NCBI GenBank assembly: GCA_964434165.1
Contig: CAYSUS010000029.1
Coordinates: forward strand, 9,890 to 73,889
Direction of reading: 5' to 3'
Source: CAYSUS01 sp964434165
GTDB taxonomy: Bacteria; Planctomycetota; Planctomycetia; Pirellulales; Thermoguttaceae
DNA length: 64,000 nt
Shown here: positions 26,866 to 35,150 of the stretch, in pieces
Layout of the letters: every line of letters begins with the position of its first letter
How positions within the stretch are numbered: the first letter of the stretch is position 1
The notes under the pieces: model-generated
Seen by the model: the letters and a program-made list of their open reading frames with translations, nothing else
Told to the model about the DNA's origin: nothing
The model's database searches: none
Position numbers and translations under genes: made by a program

Positions 26866-27660
26866 TCACCGCGCGGTCTCGACCACCTGGTCGAGCTGCC
26901 GGAACAGGTCCTCCAGCAAGACCGGCTTTCCCAGCACGGCCGCGGCCAGCGGGGCAAGGGCCTCCAGGTCGGCTTGCCTCGGGAAGTCGAGCAGGACTAC
27001 GACGGGACCGCCGTCCAGGGCCACGGCCAGCCGGCAGAGGTCGTCGTACTCCCCGCCCCGACCGTCGGAGCCGTCGAACACGGCCGCCGCGACGCCGGGA
27101 GGCTGCAGGCTGCGAAGCCAGAAGGCCTCGTAACCCCGGACGCAGAGCGCGGCCACGATCCACTCGGCCGCAGCCGCGTTGCGCGACATTACGCCGACAC
27201 GGCCCGCGCGACGCTCGAGCGGCTCCGGGAGCGACGCGAGCACCCGCTCCTCTTCGCTCGCCGTCAGCGGCAAGCCCCAGCCGGGGCATCGACCGCTGTG
27301 AAGCCGGTCCAGCTCCCGGTGCCACCGCGGCAGCCACTGGTGCCAGTAAACGCGCATCGAAGCCGGCAGGTGCCGCCCGGTGCGTGTCTCCCCCTCGCAC
27401 CATGGGCCGAGGAGGCCGACCACGCGGGCCAGCGGAGCCAGGCGCCGGAGCCGGTCGATCTCCGCGGCGGCATGCTGGCCCGGATAGGCCTGCGCTACGA
27501 CGATGACGTCGGGCGAGGCGTCGCGGTGCCGGACTATCTCGACGGCGGCGGTGCAATCCGCCGCTTCCTCGAGGCACGAGGTCTCGACCAGCGACCGCCG
27601 GGCCGTGCGGAACTCCGCGCGCGACGTGTCGCCGATGAGCAGAACGGCGGGCTGGTTCAC
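26866..27660 (-). CDS. Degenerate receiver-like protein coupled to a PTS IIA protein
   Basis: A 264-residue soluble protein starting with GTG in a GTGA overlap with the stop of the PTS-IIA/HTH gene, so the two are translated together. It begins like a response-regulator receiver (PAVLLIGDTSRAEFRTARRS, then DASPDVIVVAQAYPG), but the phospho-acceptor aspartate position is occupied by a non-acidic residue and the acidic pocket is missing. A middle segment (about 95-155) contains VYWHQWLPRWHRELDRL, and a second receiver-like half runs from about 160 (RVGVMSRNAAAAEWIVAALC) to GGPVVVLLDFPRQADLEALA and KPVLLEDLFRQLDQV. Two inactive receiver folds in tandem is the simplest reading; function unknown. 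Confidence 0.55.
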   Translation of the reverse strand: MNQPAVLLIGDTSRAEFRTARRSLVETSCLEEAADCTAAVEIVRHRDASPDVIVVAQAYPGQHAAAEIDRLRRLAPLARVVGLLGPWCEGETRTGRHLPASMRVYWHQWLPRWHRELDRLHSGRCPGWGLPLTASEEERVLASLPEPLERRAGRVGVMSRNAAAAEWIVAALCVRGYEAFWLRSLQPPGVAAAVFDGSDGRGGEYDDLCRLAVALDGGPVVVLLDFPRQADLEALAPLAAAVLGKPVLLEDLFRQLDQVVETAR

Positions 27661-28370
27661 GGCAGGCCGGTCTCCGTCTCGCGGATGACCTCGCGGGCGC
27701 TGACCGCGTCGGGCGCGGCTCGCAGGCGGTCGAGGAACCCGGCGGCGTTGATGACGCGGCTGAGCCGGGCCACCACGCGCAGATGGCCCGGATCGTCCAC
27801 CGAGCAGATCAGGAAGAACACGTCGGTCAGCCCGGAGCCGCCGCCGAACGGCACCCCGGTCGTCGTGATGCCCAGGCTCAGGAACGCCTGGCCGAGGATC
27901 GCGCTCATGGGGCGTCGCGGGTGCAGCAAGGCAACGCCGTTCTCCTGGGCCGTGGGGTACATGGCCTCGCGGGCTTCCACGGCCTCGACCATGGCCGCGC
28001 TATCCCACAGCCAACCCGTCCCGGCCGCCAGCTCGATCATCGAGTTGATGACCGAGTTTCGGGTCTTCGCCCCCAGGGGGACCGCGATGGCCTCGACCGG
28101 CAGGGCGTCGGAGATCGATACGGTGTGGGGCTGATCGGCTACCCCGGCCGAGCGCCTCAGGACGCTCTCCATCTGTGCCAGTTCCGCGTCGTCGTCCGCG
28201 GCCCCGATCTGGCGCTCCAGCCAGTGATGGATCTCGGGTCGTGCGAATCGCCACTCCCCGGCCACCTTGCGGCCCGGCAGCTTGCCGCGATCGGCCATCC
28301 GCGCGACCTGCGGGGGCGTGAGGTGGAGATAGCGGGCGAGCGAATCGACGGTGAAGTCCTTCTGGGGCAT
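27657..28370 (-). CDS. HTH (excisionase-type) protein fused to PTS EIIA (fructose/mannitol type)
   Basis: A 237-residue fusion. Residues 5-51 form a MerR/excisionase-like helix-turn-helix (FTVDSLARYLHLTPPQVARM, GKLPGRKVAGEWRFARPEIH). Residues about 85-230 are a PTS_EIIA_2 domain with the phosphorylatable His150 in ENGVALLHPRRP, preceded by AREAMYPT and followed by GQAFLSLGITTTGVPFGGG and VFFLICSVDDPGHLRVVARL. No EIIB or EIIC genes are present, so this is likely a regulatory IIA of the PtsN type, controlled by phosphorylation from EI/HPr elsewhere. Fusion with an HTH suggests direct DNA or partner binding. Overlaps the degenerate receiver gene by 4 bases. Confidence 0.85.
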   Translation of the reverse strand: MPQKDFTVDSLARYLHLTPPQVARMADRGKLPGRKVAGEWRFARPEIHHWLERQIGAADDDAELAQMESVLRRSAGVADQPHTVSISDALPVEAIAVPLGAKTRNSVINSMIELAAGTGWLWDSAAMVEAVEAREAMYPTAQENGVALLHPRRPMSAILGQAFLSLGITTTGVPFGGGSGLTDVFFLICSVDDPGHLRVVARLSRVINAAGFLDRLRAAPDAVSAREVIRETETGLP

Positions 28371-28558
28371 GGCGCGGTACGAAGCGAGTCGGCAGGCAAA
28401 ACCGCAATAATCCCCGATCTTGCGCGTCTTGTCCAGGCAAGCGGTCCCGAAGCGGGAAGAGCGCCTTTCCCGCCTCGCAATCGCTCTTGGCCCGGGGGGC
28501 GCTTCCTGTCAGAATGGTCCCGCCAATCCCTTCTCGCCCGCCAAGGAAGGCGTACGCC

Positions 28559-29584
28559 GTGTCGGCCACTCACCCGCACAAAGCCAGCGCCGGGAGCGAG
28601 ACCAACGGGAGCCCAGCTTCTCGGCGCGGATCGTTGCTCCGAGACCGCCCTGTCGATCTGTCCATCGGCAAACCCCTCCTCGACTGGTTGGTCTATCTCG
28701 TCGTCCGTATCGTGATCTGTGTGGTCCAGGCGATGCGGATCGAGACCGCCCAGTCGGGGGCACGGTTTCTGGCCTGGCTGTTCTGCGACGTGTTTGGGAT
28801 CCGCGGGCGGGTCGTGGACGACAATCTGGCGCACGGCTTTCCGGACCTCGCGCCCCACGACCGCCGCCGCCTGGCCCGGCGGATGTGGCAGCACCTGTTC
28901 CTGCTGGTCGTCGAGGTCGCCCACATGCCGCGCAAGGTCCACCACACGAACTGGCGCGAGCATCTCCGGCTGGGCGGCAAGGACATGCTGGTTCGCATGC
29001 TGCTGAGCGACCGGCCGCTGATCATCGTGACAGGCCACTTCGGCAATTTCGAGGTCGCCGGCGTGGCGCTGGGCCTGCTGGGATTCCCGACCTTCACGGT
29101 CGCCCGGACGCTGGACAACCCGCATCTGGACCGCTTCGTAAACCGCTTTCGCGGGCTCAGCGGCCAGTTCATCGTGCCGAAGAAGGGCGGATACGATCAG
29201 ATCGTCGAGGTCATGGGTCGGGCGGGCACCATGACCTTCCTGGCCGACCAGTACGCGGGAGACAAGGGCTGCTGGGTCGAGTTCTTCGGCCGGCCCGCCT
29301 CGGCGCACAAGGCGATCGCGCTGTTGGCCCTCTCGCACGATGCGCCGATGGCGGTCGGTTACTGCCGGCGCCTGGACCGCCCGCTGCAGTTCGAGATGTC
29401 CGTTGAGGCGGTGGCCGATCCTCGGGACGCGGGCGACGAGGTGGGCTCGGTGAAGCAGCTTACCCAGTGGTACACCAGCCGCCTGGAAGAGATCATCCGC
29501 CGCCATCCCGACCAGTACTGGTGGCTCCACCGCAGGTGGAAGGACACCCGACGCAAGCGCAGGGCGGCGAGGAAGGCGGCCTAG
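28559..29584 (+). CDS. LpxL/HtrB-type lipid A acyltransferase
   Basis: A 341-residue membrane-associated acyltransferase. GTG 28559 has AAGGAAGG 8 bases upstream and is preferred over an upstream extension of 24 codons. An N-terminal hydrophobic segment (about 40-58: LLDWLVYLVVRIVICVV) anchors it. The HX4E catalytic motif is His160-Glu165 in VTGHFGNFEVAG, followed by FTVARTLDNPHLDRFVNRFR, VPKKGGYDQIVEVMGRAGTM and FLADQYAG, all typical of lysophospholipid acyltransferases of the lipid A pathway. C-terminal HPDQYWWLHRRWKD is the conserved family ending. It implies an outer membrane with lipid A, as in planctomycetes. Confidence 0.9.
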   Translation: MSATHPHKASAGSETNGSPASRRGSLLRDRPVDLSIGKPLLDWLVYLVVRIVICVVQAMRIETAQSGARFLAWLFCDVFGIRGRVVDDNLAHGFPDLAPHDRRRLARRMWQHLFLLVVEVAHMPRKVHHTNWREHLRLGGKDMLVRMLLSDRPLIIVTGHFGNFEVAGVALGLLGFPTFTVARTLDNPHLDRFVNRFRGLSGQFIVPKKGGYDQIVEVMGRAGTMTFLADQYAGDKGCWVEFFGRPASAHKAIALLALSHDAPMAVGYCRRLDRPLQFEMSVEAVADPRDAGDEVGSVKQLTQWYTSRLEEIIRRHPDQYWWLHRRWKDTRRKRRAARKAA

Positions 29585-29620
29585 GGCGGCGTTTCACGCG
29601 GCGCATCGAGCGGGCCCCGC

Positions 29621-30253
29621 TCAGACCAACCCCTTGCGCACGGCCCACACGGCCGCCTGCGTGCGATCGCTGACCGCGATCTTGCGCAGGATGTTCTGCA
29701 CGTGCTCCTTGACGGTCTCGACGCTGATTTCCAGCGACCGGCCGATCTCCTTGTTGCTCAGCCCCAGGGCAACATGCCGGAGGACCTGGGTCTCGCGCTG
29801 GGTGAGGGGCACGTCGTCGTCGTCGATCACCTGGCGTACCTTCATGGCGCCGGCCACGCGCTTCAGCTCACCGCTGCGCGAGGGCGATTCGCCGGCCGCC
29901 GCGGCCTTGATCGTGGCGATTAGGTCATCGCGCGACGAGCCCTTGAGCACGTAATCGCTGGCCCCGAGGGCCACGGCTCGTGCGATGTAGGTAGGATTAT
30001 CGTAGGTGGAAAGCATCACCACGCGGGCCTCGGGCACCTTGGCCCGCAGCTTCTCCAGGGTCGCCAGCCCGTCCCCGTCCGGCATGCGGATGTCGAGCAG
30101 TACCACGTCGGGCTGGACCTTCTCGGCCTGCCTGACGGTTTCCTTGCCGGTCCCGGCCTCGGCCACGATCTCGATCTCGGAGCCGGCCAGCAGCGCGGCC
30201 AGTCCTGTCCGAATGACCTGGTGGTCGTCGGCCACCAACATACGAATGGGCAT
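29621..30253 (-). CDS. NarL-type response regulator
   Basis: A 210-residue regulator. ATG 30253 follows GGAGA by about 7 bases; the upstream in-frame extension is not receiver sequence. Receiver: acidic pair at 9-10 (MLVADDHQVIRTGLAALLAG), phospho-acceptor Asp54 in DVVLLDIRMPDGDGL, Ser/Thr at VVMLSTYD and Lys in DYVLKGSS. LuxR-type HTH at the C-terminus: LTQRETQVLRHVALGLSNKE and ETVKEHVQNILRKIAVSDRT. A cognate kinase is not adjacent. Transcribed from the promoter at 30355-30382 with a leader of about 95 bases. Confidence 0.93.
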   Translation of the reverse strand: MPIRMLVADDHQVIRTGLAALLAGSEIEIVAEAGTGKETVRQAEKVQPDVVLLDIRMPDGDGLATLEKLRAKVPEARVVMLSTYDNPTYIARAVALGASDYVLKGSSRDDLIATIKAAAAGESPSRSGELKRVAGAMKVRQVIDDDDVPLTQRETQVLRHVALGLSNKEIGRSLEISVETVKEHVQNILRKIAVSDRTQAAVWAVRKGLV

Positions 30254-30354
30254 CGGGTTTCTCCCTTGCGGCAAACGAATTCGCTGAAGCCCGCTCCGGT
30301 AGCCCCCTGCGGCGGATCGCCGGATTGGGTGAGGTCGCATCCCTTGAACGATCA

Positions 30355-30382
30355 ATCCTAGTTGGTGGGGGGATGTTGTCAA
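30355..30382 (-). promoter_or_regulatory. Candidate sigma-70-type promoter of the NarL-type regulator
   Basis: On the minus strand TTGACA (30382-30377), a 16-base spacer and TAGGAT (30360-30355) match consensus at 6 and 4 of 6. It lies in the only AT-rich patch of this gap and about 100 bases before the ATG at 30253. Confidence 0.55.
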
Positions 30383-30780
30383 ACTCCCCAAAAATACCAT
30401 TTAAACCCCACGACTCAGTGGGATATGCGCGGGTTTCCAGCCCTATTCGTGGGGAAAACGGCCTGGATTGCCGGCTCGTACCACCCATTTGTGAGGCCCG
30501 AGATGTGGGGATTTTTTACCCGGAGGCCGCATTGGACACCCCTTTAGGGGACTGACGTGGCACTTTGACTGCCCTCCTGCCGTGACGTAGATATTCGACG
30601 ACAGCCCGCAATGCCGCGGCCCGGCGTCGCGTCGATCTCGACCCGTTCTCGCTGCACGGCGGGGCTGTCGTAGTTGCCGGCGCCACCCACGCGCGCCGAC
30701 GCCGTATGCCGCGAGGGGGTGCCGTCCCGAATGGGGGCATCGAGTCTCCTTGCCGCCTGGCCGCATTGCAGGTAACGCCC
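30383..30780. other. AT-richer intergenic region between two regulators
   Basis: No gene is recognised in these 398 bases. The first 180 are markedly less GC-rich than the surroundings and contain G/C-tract symmetry: CCCAC-GACTCA-GTGGG at about 30407-30422, several CCCCA/TGGGG tracts, and CCCC-TTTA-GGGG at about 30539-30550. These may be binding sites for the two divergently transcribed regulators; no clear promoter for the NtrC-type gene is visible. Confidence 0.4.
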
Positions 30781-32169
30781 ATGAAGACCCCCTCGCTTCT
30801 GCTTGTGGACGACGATCGCCACCTGCTGGCCTCGATGGCCGACTGGCTGCGCAGTCAGGGCTACGACACCGAAACCGCCGCCAACTACGCCGCCGCCGTC
30901 CAAGCCATCGAGCGCAAGCCCTACGACCTGCTGCTGGCCGACATCCGGCTGGGCGAAGGGCCCGACGGCTTCGACCTGCTCGGCCACGCGCGCAAGGTCC
31001 GGCCCGAAACGACCGTGATCATGATCACCGGCTACGGCACGGTGGAGTCGGCCGTGGAGGCCATCCGCCAGGGGGCATTCGATTTCCTCACCAAGCCGTT
31101 GATCGACGAGGAGCTGGAGATGGCCATCCAGCGGGCCGTCAACCAGCGCCAGGTGCTCGAGGAGAACAAGAACCTCAAGGCCCAGCTTGACGCCCGATTC
31201 GGTCTGGAGAACATCGTCGGCCACGACCATCGTATGCTGCGGATCTACGACATGATCGACAGCGTGGCCGACACCAAGGCGACCGTGTTGATCACCGGCG
31301 AGAGCGGGACGGGCAAGTCGATGATTGCCCGGGCTATCCATCGCCGCAGCAGCCGCCGCGACCAGCCGTTTGTCGAGGTGGCGTGCGGGGCCCTGCCCGA
31401 GACCCTCCTGGAAAGCGAGCTCTTCGGCCACGTGGCCGGGGCGTTCACCGGGGCCGCCGGCGACAAGATGGGCAAGTTCATGCAGGCCGACGGCGGGACG
31501 ATCTTCCTCGACGAGATCAGCACGGCCAGCGCCGGGCTTCAGGTCAAGCTGCTCCGCGTGCTTCAGGACTTCGAGTTCGAGCAGGTCGGCGGCAACAAGA
31601 CCTATGCGGTCGATAGCCGCGTCATCCTTGCCACCAACGACGACCTGGGACGCCTGGTGGAGGAGGGCCGGTTCCGGCAGGACCTCTACTACCGCGTCAA
31701 CGTGATCAACATCGAGCTGCCCGCACTCCGCGAGCGGATCTCCGACATTCCGCTCCTCGCCCGGCACTTCCTCCTGCAGGTCTGCGAGGAGATGGGCAAG
31801 CCCCCACGATCGATCAGCGACGAGGCCATGGCCGCCTTGCAGAGCTATCGCTGGCCGGGCAACGTGCGCGAGTTGCAGAACATGGTCGAGCGGGCCGTCC
31901 TGCTCGGCAAGGACAGCGTGATTACCCTGGCGGACCTGCCGTCCGCGGTGGCGGCGGGTGGTCCCGTGCCCGTCGAGCCGACCGAGGGCACCAGCCTGAA
32001 GCAGGCCATGGCCGCCCCGGAGCGTCAGATCATCCTCGACGCCCTGGAGGCCCACCACTGGAACCGCCAGGCCACGGCCGAGGCCCTGGGCATCAATCGC
32101 ACGACGCTCTACAAGAAGATGAAGCGGCTCGGGCTCGACGCCGAGCGCCACGCCGCCTCGCGGCTCTAG
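30781..32169 (+). CDS. NtrC-family sigma-54-dependent response regulator
   Basis: A 462-residue activator with three parts. Receiver (1-120): SLLLVDDDRHLLASM, phospho-acceptor Asp54 in LLLADIRLG, MITGYGT and FLTKP. AAA+ domain (about 140-380): Walker A GESGTGKS (173-180), the sigma-54-contacting GAFTGA loop (220-225), Walker B TIFLDEIS, and RWPGNVRELQNMVERAVLLG. Fis-type DNA-binding helix-turn-helix (about 415-455): ALEAHHWNRQATAEALGINR, TTLYKKMKRLGLD. ATG 30781 gives a receiver start of normal length. No kinase gene is adjacent. The protein implies that sigma-54-dependent genes exist elsewhere in the genome. Confidence 0.95.
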   Translation: MKTPSLLLVDDDRHLLASMADWLRSQGYDTETAANYAAAVQAIERKPYDLLLADIRLGEGPDGFDLLGHARKVRPETTVIMITGYGTVESAVEAIRQGAFDFLTKPLIDEELEMAIQRAVNQRQVLEENKNLKAQLDARFGLENIVGHDHRMLRIYDMIDSVADTKATVLITGESGTGKSMIARAIHRRSSRRDQPFVEVACGALPETLLESELFGHVAGAFTGAAGDKMGKFMQADGGTIFLDEISTASAGLQVKLLRVLQDFEFEQVGGNKTYAVDSRVILATNDDLGRLVEEGRFRQDLYYRVNVINIELPALRERISDIPLLARHFLLQVCEEMGKPPRSISDEAMAALQSYRWPGNVRELQNMVERAVLLGKDSVITLADLPSAVAAGGPVPVEPTEGTSLKQAMAAPERQIILDALEAHHWNRQATAEALGINRTTLYKKMKRLGLDAERHAASRL

Positions 32170-32352
32170 CGCGGGCCGCTGCCTGACACCACCGCGCCGG
32201 CATGTCCGCAAGTCGGCATCGTGCGTTCGCCTCTTCTCCGAGCTGAATCACCGCGCGGCGACACGGCTCTGCTTTTCTCCCGCGCCCGCCTCAGGTATGC
32301 TGCTTCGTCCCGTGGGGCTTGTCGACGTCGTCGCGCGCCGGGAGCTGGGATC

Positions 32353-32854
32353 ATGAGGAAGCACACTCTTCTCATCAGCGCTGCTGCGCTCGGGCTGCTC
32401 CTGCCTTGCGGCGGGCTGGGAACGGCCGTCTGGTGGCTGCGCGGGCGGCTTGGGGATCTCCACGCCCTCCGGCCCGGGCTTGGCGGTCCTCGTCGTGGCC
32501 GACCGCCTGAACGTGACGGGCGAGCATCTCGGGAGTTCCCAACTGGGCTTTGATCAGCGCGGCCGGCCCGCCGTGGAGTTCGCGATGACGTTTCAGGGAG
32601 GGCGGCGGTTCGAGATGCTGACCGGCAGCAACCTCCCGTCCGACGCACCCACGTTCTGCCGGCGCCTGGCGATCATCCTCAATGGGCAAGCGCTGAGCGC
32701 GCCCAGCATCAAAGCAACGATCCGCGACCAAGGGATCATCGAAGGAGTCTTCACGCACGAGGAGGTCCGAGCCATCGTCGCCGCGCTCCAGTCGGGGACC
32801 TTGCCGGCGCGACTCGTTCCGCTCGGCGAGCGCCCCGCCGACGCGGAGGAGTAG
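32353..32854 (+). pseudogene. Frameshifted SecD P1-head-like anchored protein
   Basis: Two frames form what looks like one gene. ATG 32353 (GGAGC 8 bases upstream) gives a signal/anchor, MRKHTLLISAAALGLLLPCG then GLGTAVWWLRGRLG, which soon degenerates and stops at 32553. From about 32450 the +1 frame encodes, to the stop at 32854, a segment like the SecD P1 head subdomain: LNVTGEHLGSSQLGFDQRGR, VEFAMTFQGGRRFEMLTGSN, LAIILNGQALSAPSIKATIR and IIEGVFTHEEVRAIVAALQS. Stand-alone exported SecD-head-like proteins exist in planctomycetes; one extra base between about 32425 and 32480 (a GGGG run is at 32452) would explain the split. It may be a sequencing error or a real lesion. The downstream frame alone could start at TTG 32450. 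Confidence 0.6.
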
Positions 32855-32945
32855 GGCCTCGTGCTCCGCCGGGTCGCGAGGCGGCGGCGCGAGCCACCTC
32901 TCGCCCCCCGCGCATCCCCCTGCACCCCACGACCGTGGTGCAACG

Positions 32946-32973
32946 TTGACACGCCCCCGCCGGCAATGACAAT
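32946..32973 (+). promoter_or_regulatory. Candidate sigma-70-type promoter of the 33095 oxidoreductase gene
   Basis: TTGACA (32946-32951), a 16-base spacer and GACAAT (32968-32973, 4 of 6), about 120 bases before ATG 33095. Shares the decamer TTGACACGCC with the promoter at 15550. Confidence 0.5.
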
Positions 32974-33094
32974 AGGACCGTGCGTCGTGGGGCGCGACGG
33001 CGAACCATGCGGCGTCCGTGGCCCTACCTGCCGCAGCTTGCCATCCGTCCGATCCTACCTGGTGAACCCACCATATCTCAGGAGCGTTCCAACG

Positions 33095-34462
33095 ATGAGT
33101 CAACGTGCCAAGCCCGCCACCTCCCGCCGCGAGTTCCTCAAGACTACGGGAAAGGTTGCCGCGGCGTCGGCGATCGCCGCCAGCGCGGTACCCCACGTCC
33201 ACGCGGCCGAGAACAACACGATCCAGATCGCCCTGATCGGCTGCGGCGGGCGCGGCACGGGTGCGGCGGCCAATGCCATGTCGGTCAAGAGCGGTCCGGT
33301 CAAGCTCGTGGCCATGGCCGACGTGTTCGAGCACAAGCTCTCCAACAGCTTCAAGAATCTCGGCAAGCGCTTCGGCGACAGGTTCGACGTGCCCGAGGAC
33401 CGCAGGTTCCTCGGCTTCGACGCTTACAAGAAGGCCATGGACTGCCTCAAGCCGGGCGACGTGGCCATCTTCGCCACCCCGCCGGCCTTCCGCTGGGTCC
33501 ACCTCACCTACGCCATCGAGAAGGGTCTTAACGTCTTCATGGAGAAGCCGGTCACCGTGGACGGCCCAACTACCAGGAAGATGTTCGACCTGGCCGAGAA
33601 GGCCGACGCGAAGAACCTCAAGGTTGGCGTGGGCCTGATGGTCCGCCACTGCCGCGGGCGCCAGGCCCTCAAGGAGCGGATCGACGGCGGCGAGATCGGC
33701 GAGCTGATCGCCATGCGGGGCTACCGCATGTCGGGACCGGCGGCCGTGTGCGGGGCCCCCGGCAGCACGCCCGAGCTGATGCACCAGATCTCCCGCTTCC
33801 ACAGCTTCATCTGGGCGTCGGGCGGCGTGTACAGCGACTTCTACATCCACCAGATCGACGAGCTCTCCTGGATGAAGGGGGCGTGGCCGGTCAAGGCCCA
33901 CGGCCTGGGCGGGCGCCACTACCGTCGCGAGAACGCCTTGGACCAGAACTTCGACATCTATTCGATCGAGTACACTTATCCCGACGGCACCAAGCTGTTC
34001 TTCGGCGGGCGGTGCATGGCCGGCTGCCACAACGAGTTCGCCAGCTACGTCCACGGCACCAAGGGCACGGCCATCGTGTCCACCTCGGCCCACGCGCCGG
34101 GCCGCGTGCGGACGTTCTCGGACCAGAACCTCTCCAAGGAGAAGATGATCTGGGCCTTCCCGCAGCCCGAGCCCAGCCCGTACCAGATGGAGTGGGAAGA
34201 CCTCATCGAGGCGATCCGCGCCGACAAGCCCTACAACGAGACCAAGCGGGGCGCCGAGGCGAGTTTGGTGACCTCCATGGGCCGCATGGCCGCCCACACC
34301 GGCCGCATCGTCACTTTTGAGGAGATGCTCAACTGCGAGCACGAGCTCGCCCCCGGCGTGGCCGACTTCGTGGACGAGAGCTCGCCTGCCCCGGTCACGC
34401 TCGACCAGCACGGCAAGTACCCCGTGCCGCAGCCAGGCATCACCGTGAAGACCGAGTACTGA
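33095..34462 (+). CDS. Tat-exported Gfo/Idh/MocA family oxidoreductase
   Basis: A 455-residue protein starting at ATG 33095 (AGGAG about 10 bases upstream). Residues 1-37 form a twin-arginine signal (ATSRREFLKTTGKVAAASAI, ending near VHAAE). The Rossmann domain has IALIGCGGRGTGAAANAM and ends with GLNVFMEKPVTVDG (EKP motif). C-terminal domain: SRFHSFIWASGGVYSDFYIH, QIDELSWMKGAWPVKAHGLG and FFGGRCMAGCHNEFASYVHG, features of an exported planctomycete subgroup distinct from the protein at 15627. An NAD(P)-type cofactor would need to be inserted before Tat export. Substrate unknown; probably sugars or inositols. Confidence 0.88.
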   Translation: MSQRAKPATSRREFLKTTGKVAAASAIAASAVPHVHAAENNTIQIALIGCGGRGTGAAANAMSVKSGPVKLVAMADVFEHKLSNSFKNLGKRFGDRFDVPEDRRFLGFDAYKKAMDCLKPGDVAIFATPPAFRWVHLTYAIEKGLNVFMEKPVTVDGPTTRKMFDLAEKADAKNLKVGVGLMVRHCRGRQALKERIDGGEIGELIAMRGYRMSGPAAVCGAPGSTPELMHQISRFHSFIWASGGVYSDFYIHQIDELSWMKGAWPVKAHGLGGRHYRRENALDQNFDIYSIEYTYPDGTKLFFGGRCMAGCHNEFASYVHGTKGTAIVSTSAHAPGRVRTFSDQNLSKEKMIWAFPQPEPSPYQMEWEDLIEAIRADKPYNETKRGAEASLVTSMGRMAAHTGRIVTFEEMLNCEHELAPGVADFVDESSPAPVTLDQHGKYPVPQPGITVKTEY

Positions 34463-35150
34463 CCGGCGCCGCAGCAGGCGTTTTCCGCATTGCCGTCCGC
34501 TCCACATTCCACACGCCGTCCGCTGCGCCTCGCTATGCCCGAGAGCCGCAGGGCGGTTTTCGTTGCGCTCACTGAGACCCTGCGCCAAGGTCGGCCGCAA
34601 CGCGCTCAGCGAGCTTCAGGGGGGCCTGCTGCCGGGTGGCAAGGTCGCGACGGGCGGCACGCGAAGCGGACCGCATAGCGCGCCGCCCCCGTGTGGGGGG
34701 TAAGTGGTTGGCCAGCGGGAACTAGAGAGGGGGAATGCACCCTATGGGGTTGCGCGCTGAACGGCCGAAGCCGCCGCGATGAAGAACTGCCACGGCGCGG
34801 CCCTGGCCGCGGAATTGCACAGTTCTGGTTCTAACGAAACATCGTACTCGTACACAGTCCGCGGGACGGCACTCGTACTCGAAGACCCCCGCCATGCCCG
34901 GCATCGTTCTCGACCTTCAGAGGCTGGATGTCGATCGTCTCTCGATGTTCACGAAACTCATCCGCCGGGCCGGGTCGGTTGTCGGGGCGCCGACGAGATG
35001 CGAAGAAGGGACGGACGCGAGTACAAGTGCGAGGGAGATGCTGGCAAGGCGCCAGAGCAAACGGATGCACGCGAGCGGGAAGACGTCTTGCGGGATGGAT
35101 CGTCCACTCCCCGCCGCGTGATCCGAGACGTCTGCCGCGACGCTGGCTAC
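34463..35150. other. Long intergenic region with a possible gene remnant
   Basis: These 688 bases hold no convincing gene. The 9-mer TCGTACTCG occurs twice (34842-34850 and 34873-34881), just before an ATG at 34894 whose first codons read MPGIVLDLQRLDVDRLSMF, faintly like the beginning of four-helix-bundle (23S rRNA intervening-sequence-type) proteins; the frame then loses similarity. A GC-rich palindrome (CGCGGCC-CT-GGCCGCG, about 34795-34810) is also present. The rest is unstructured. Confidence 0.3.
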
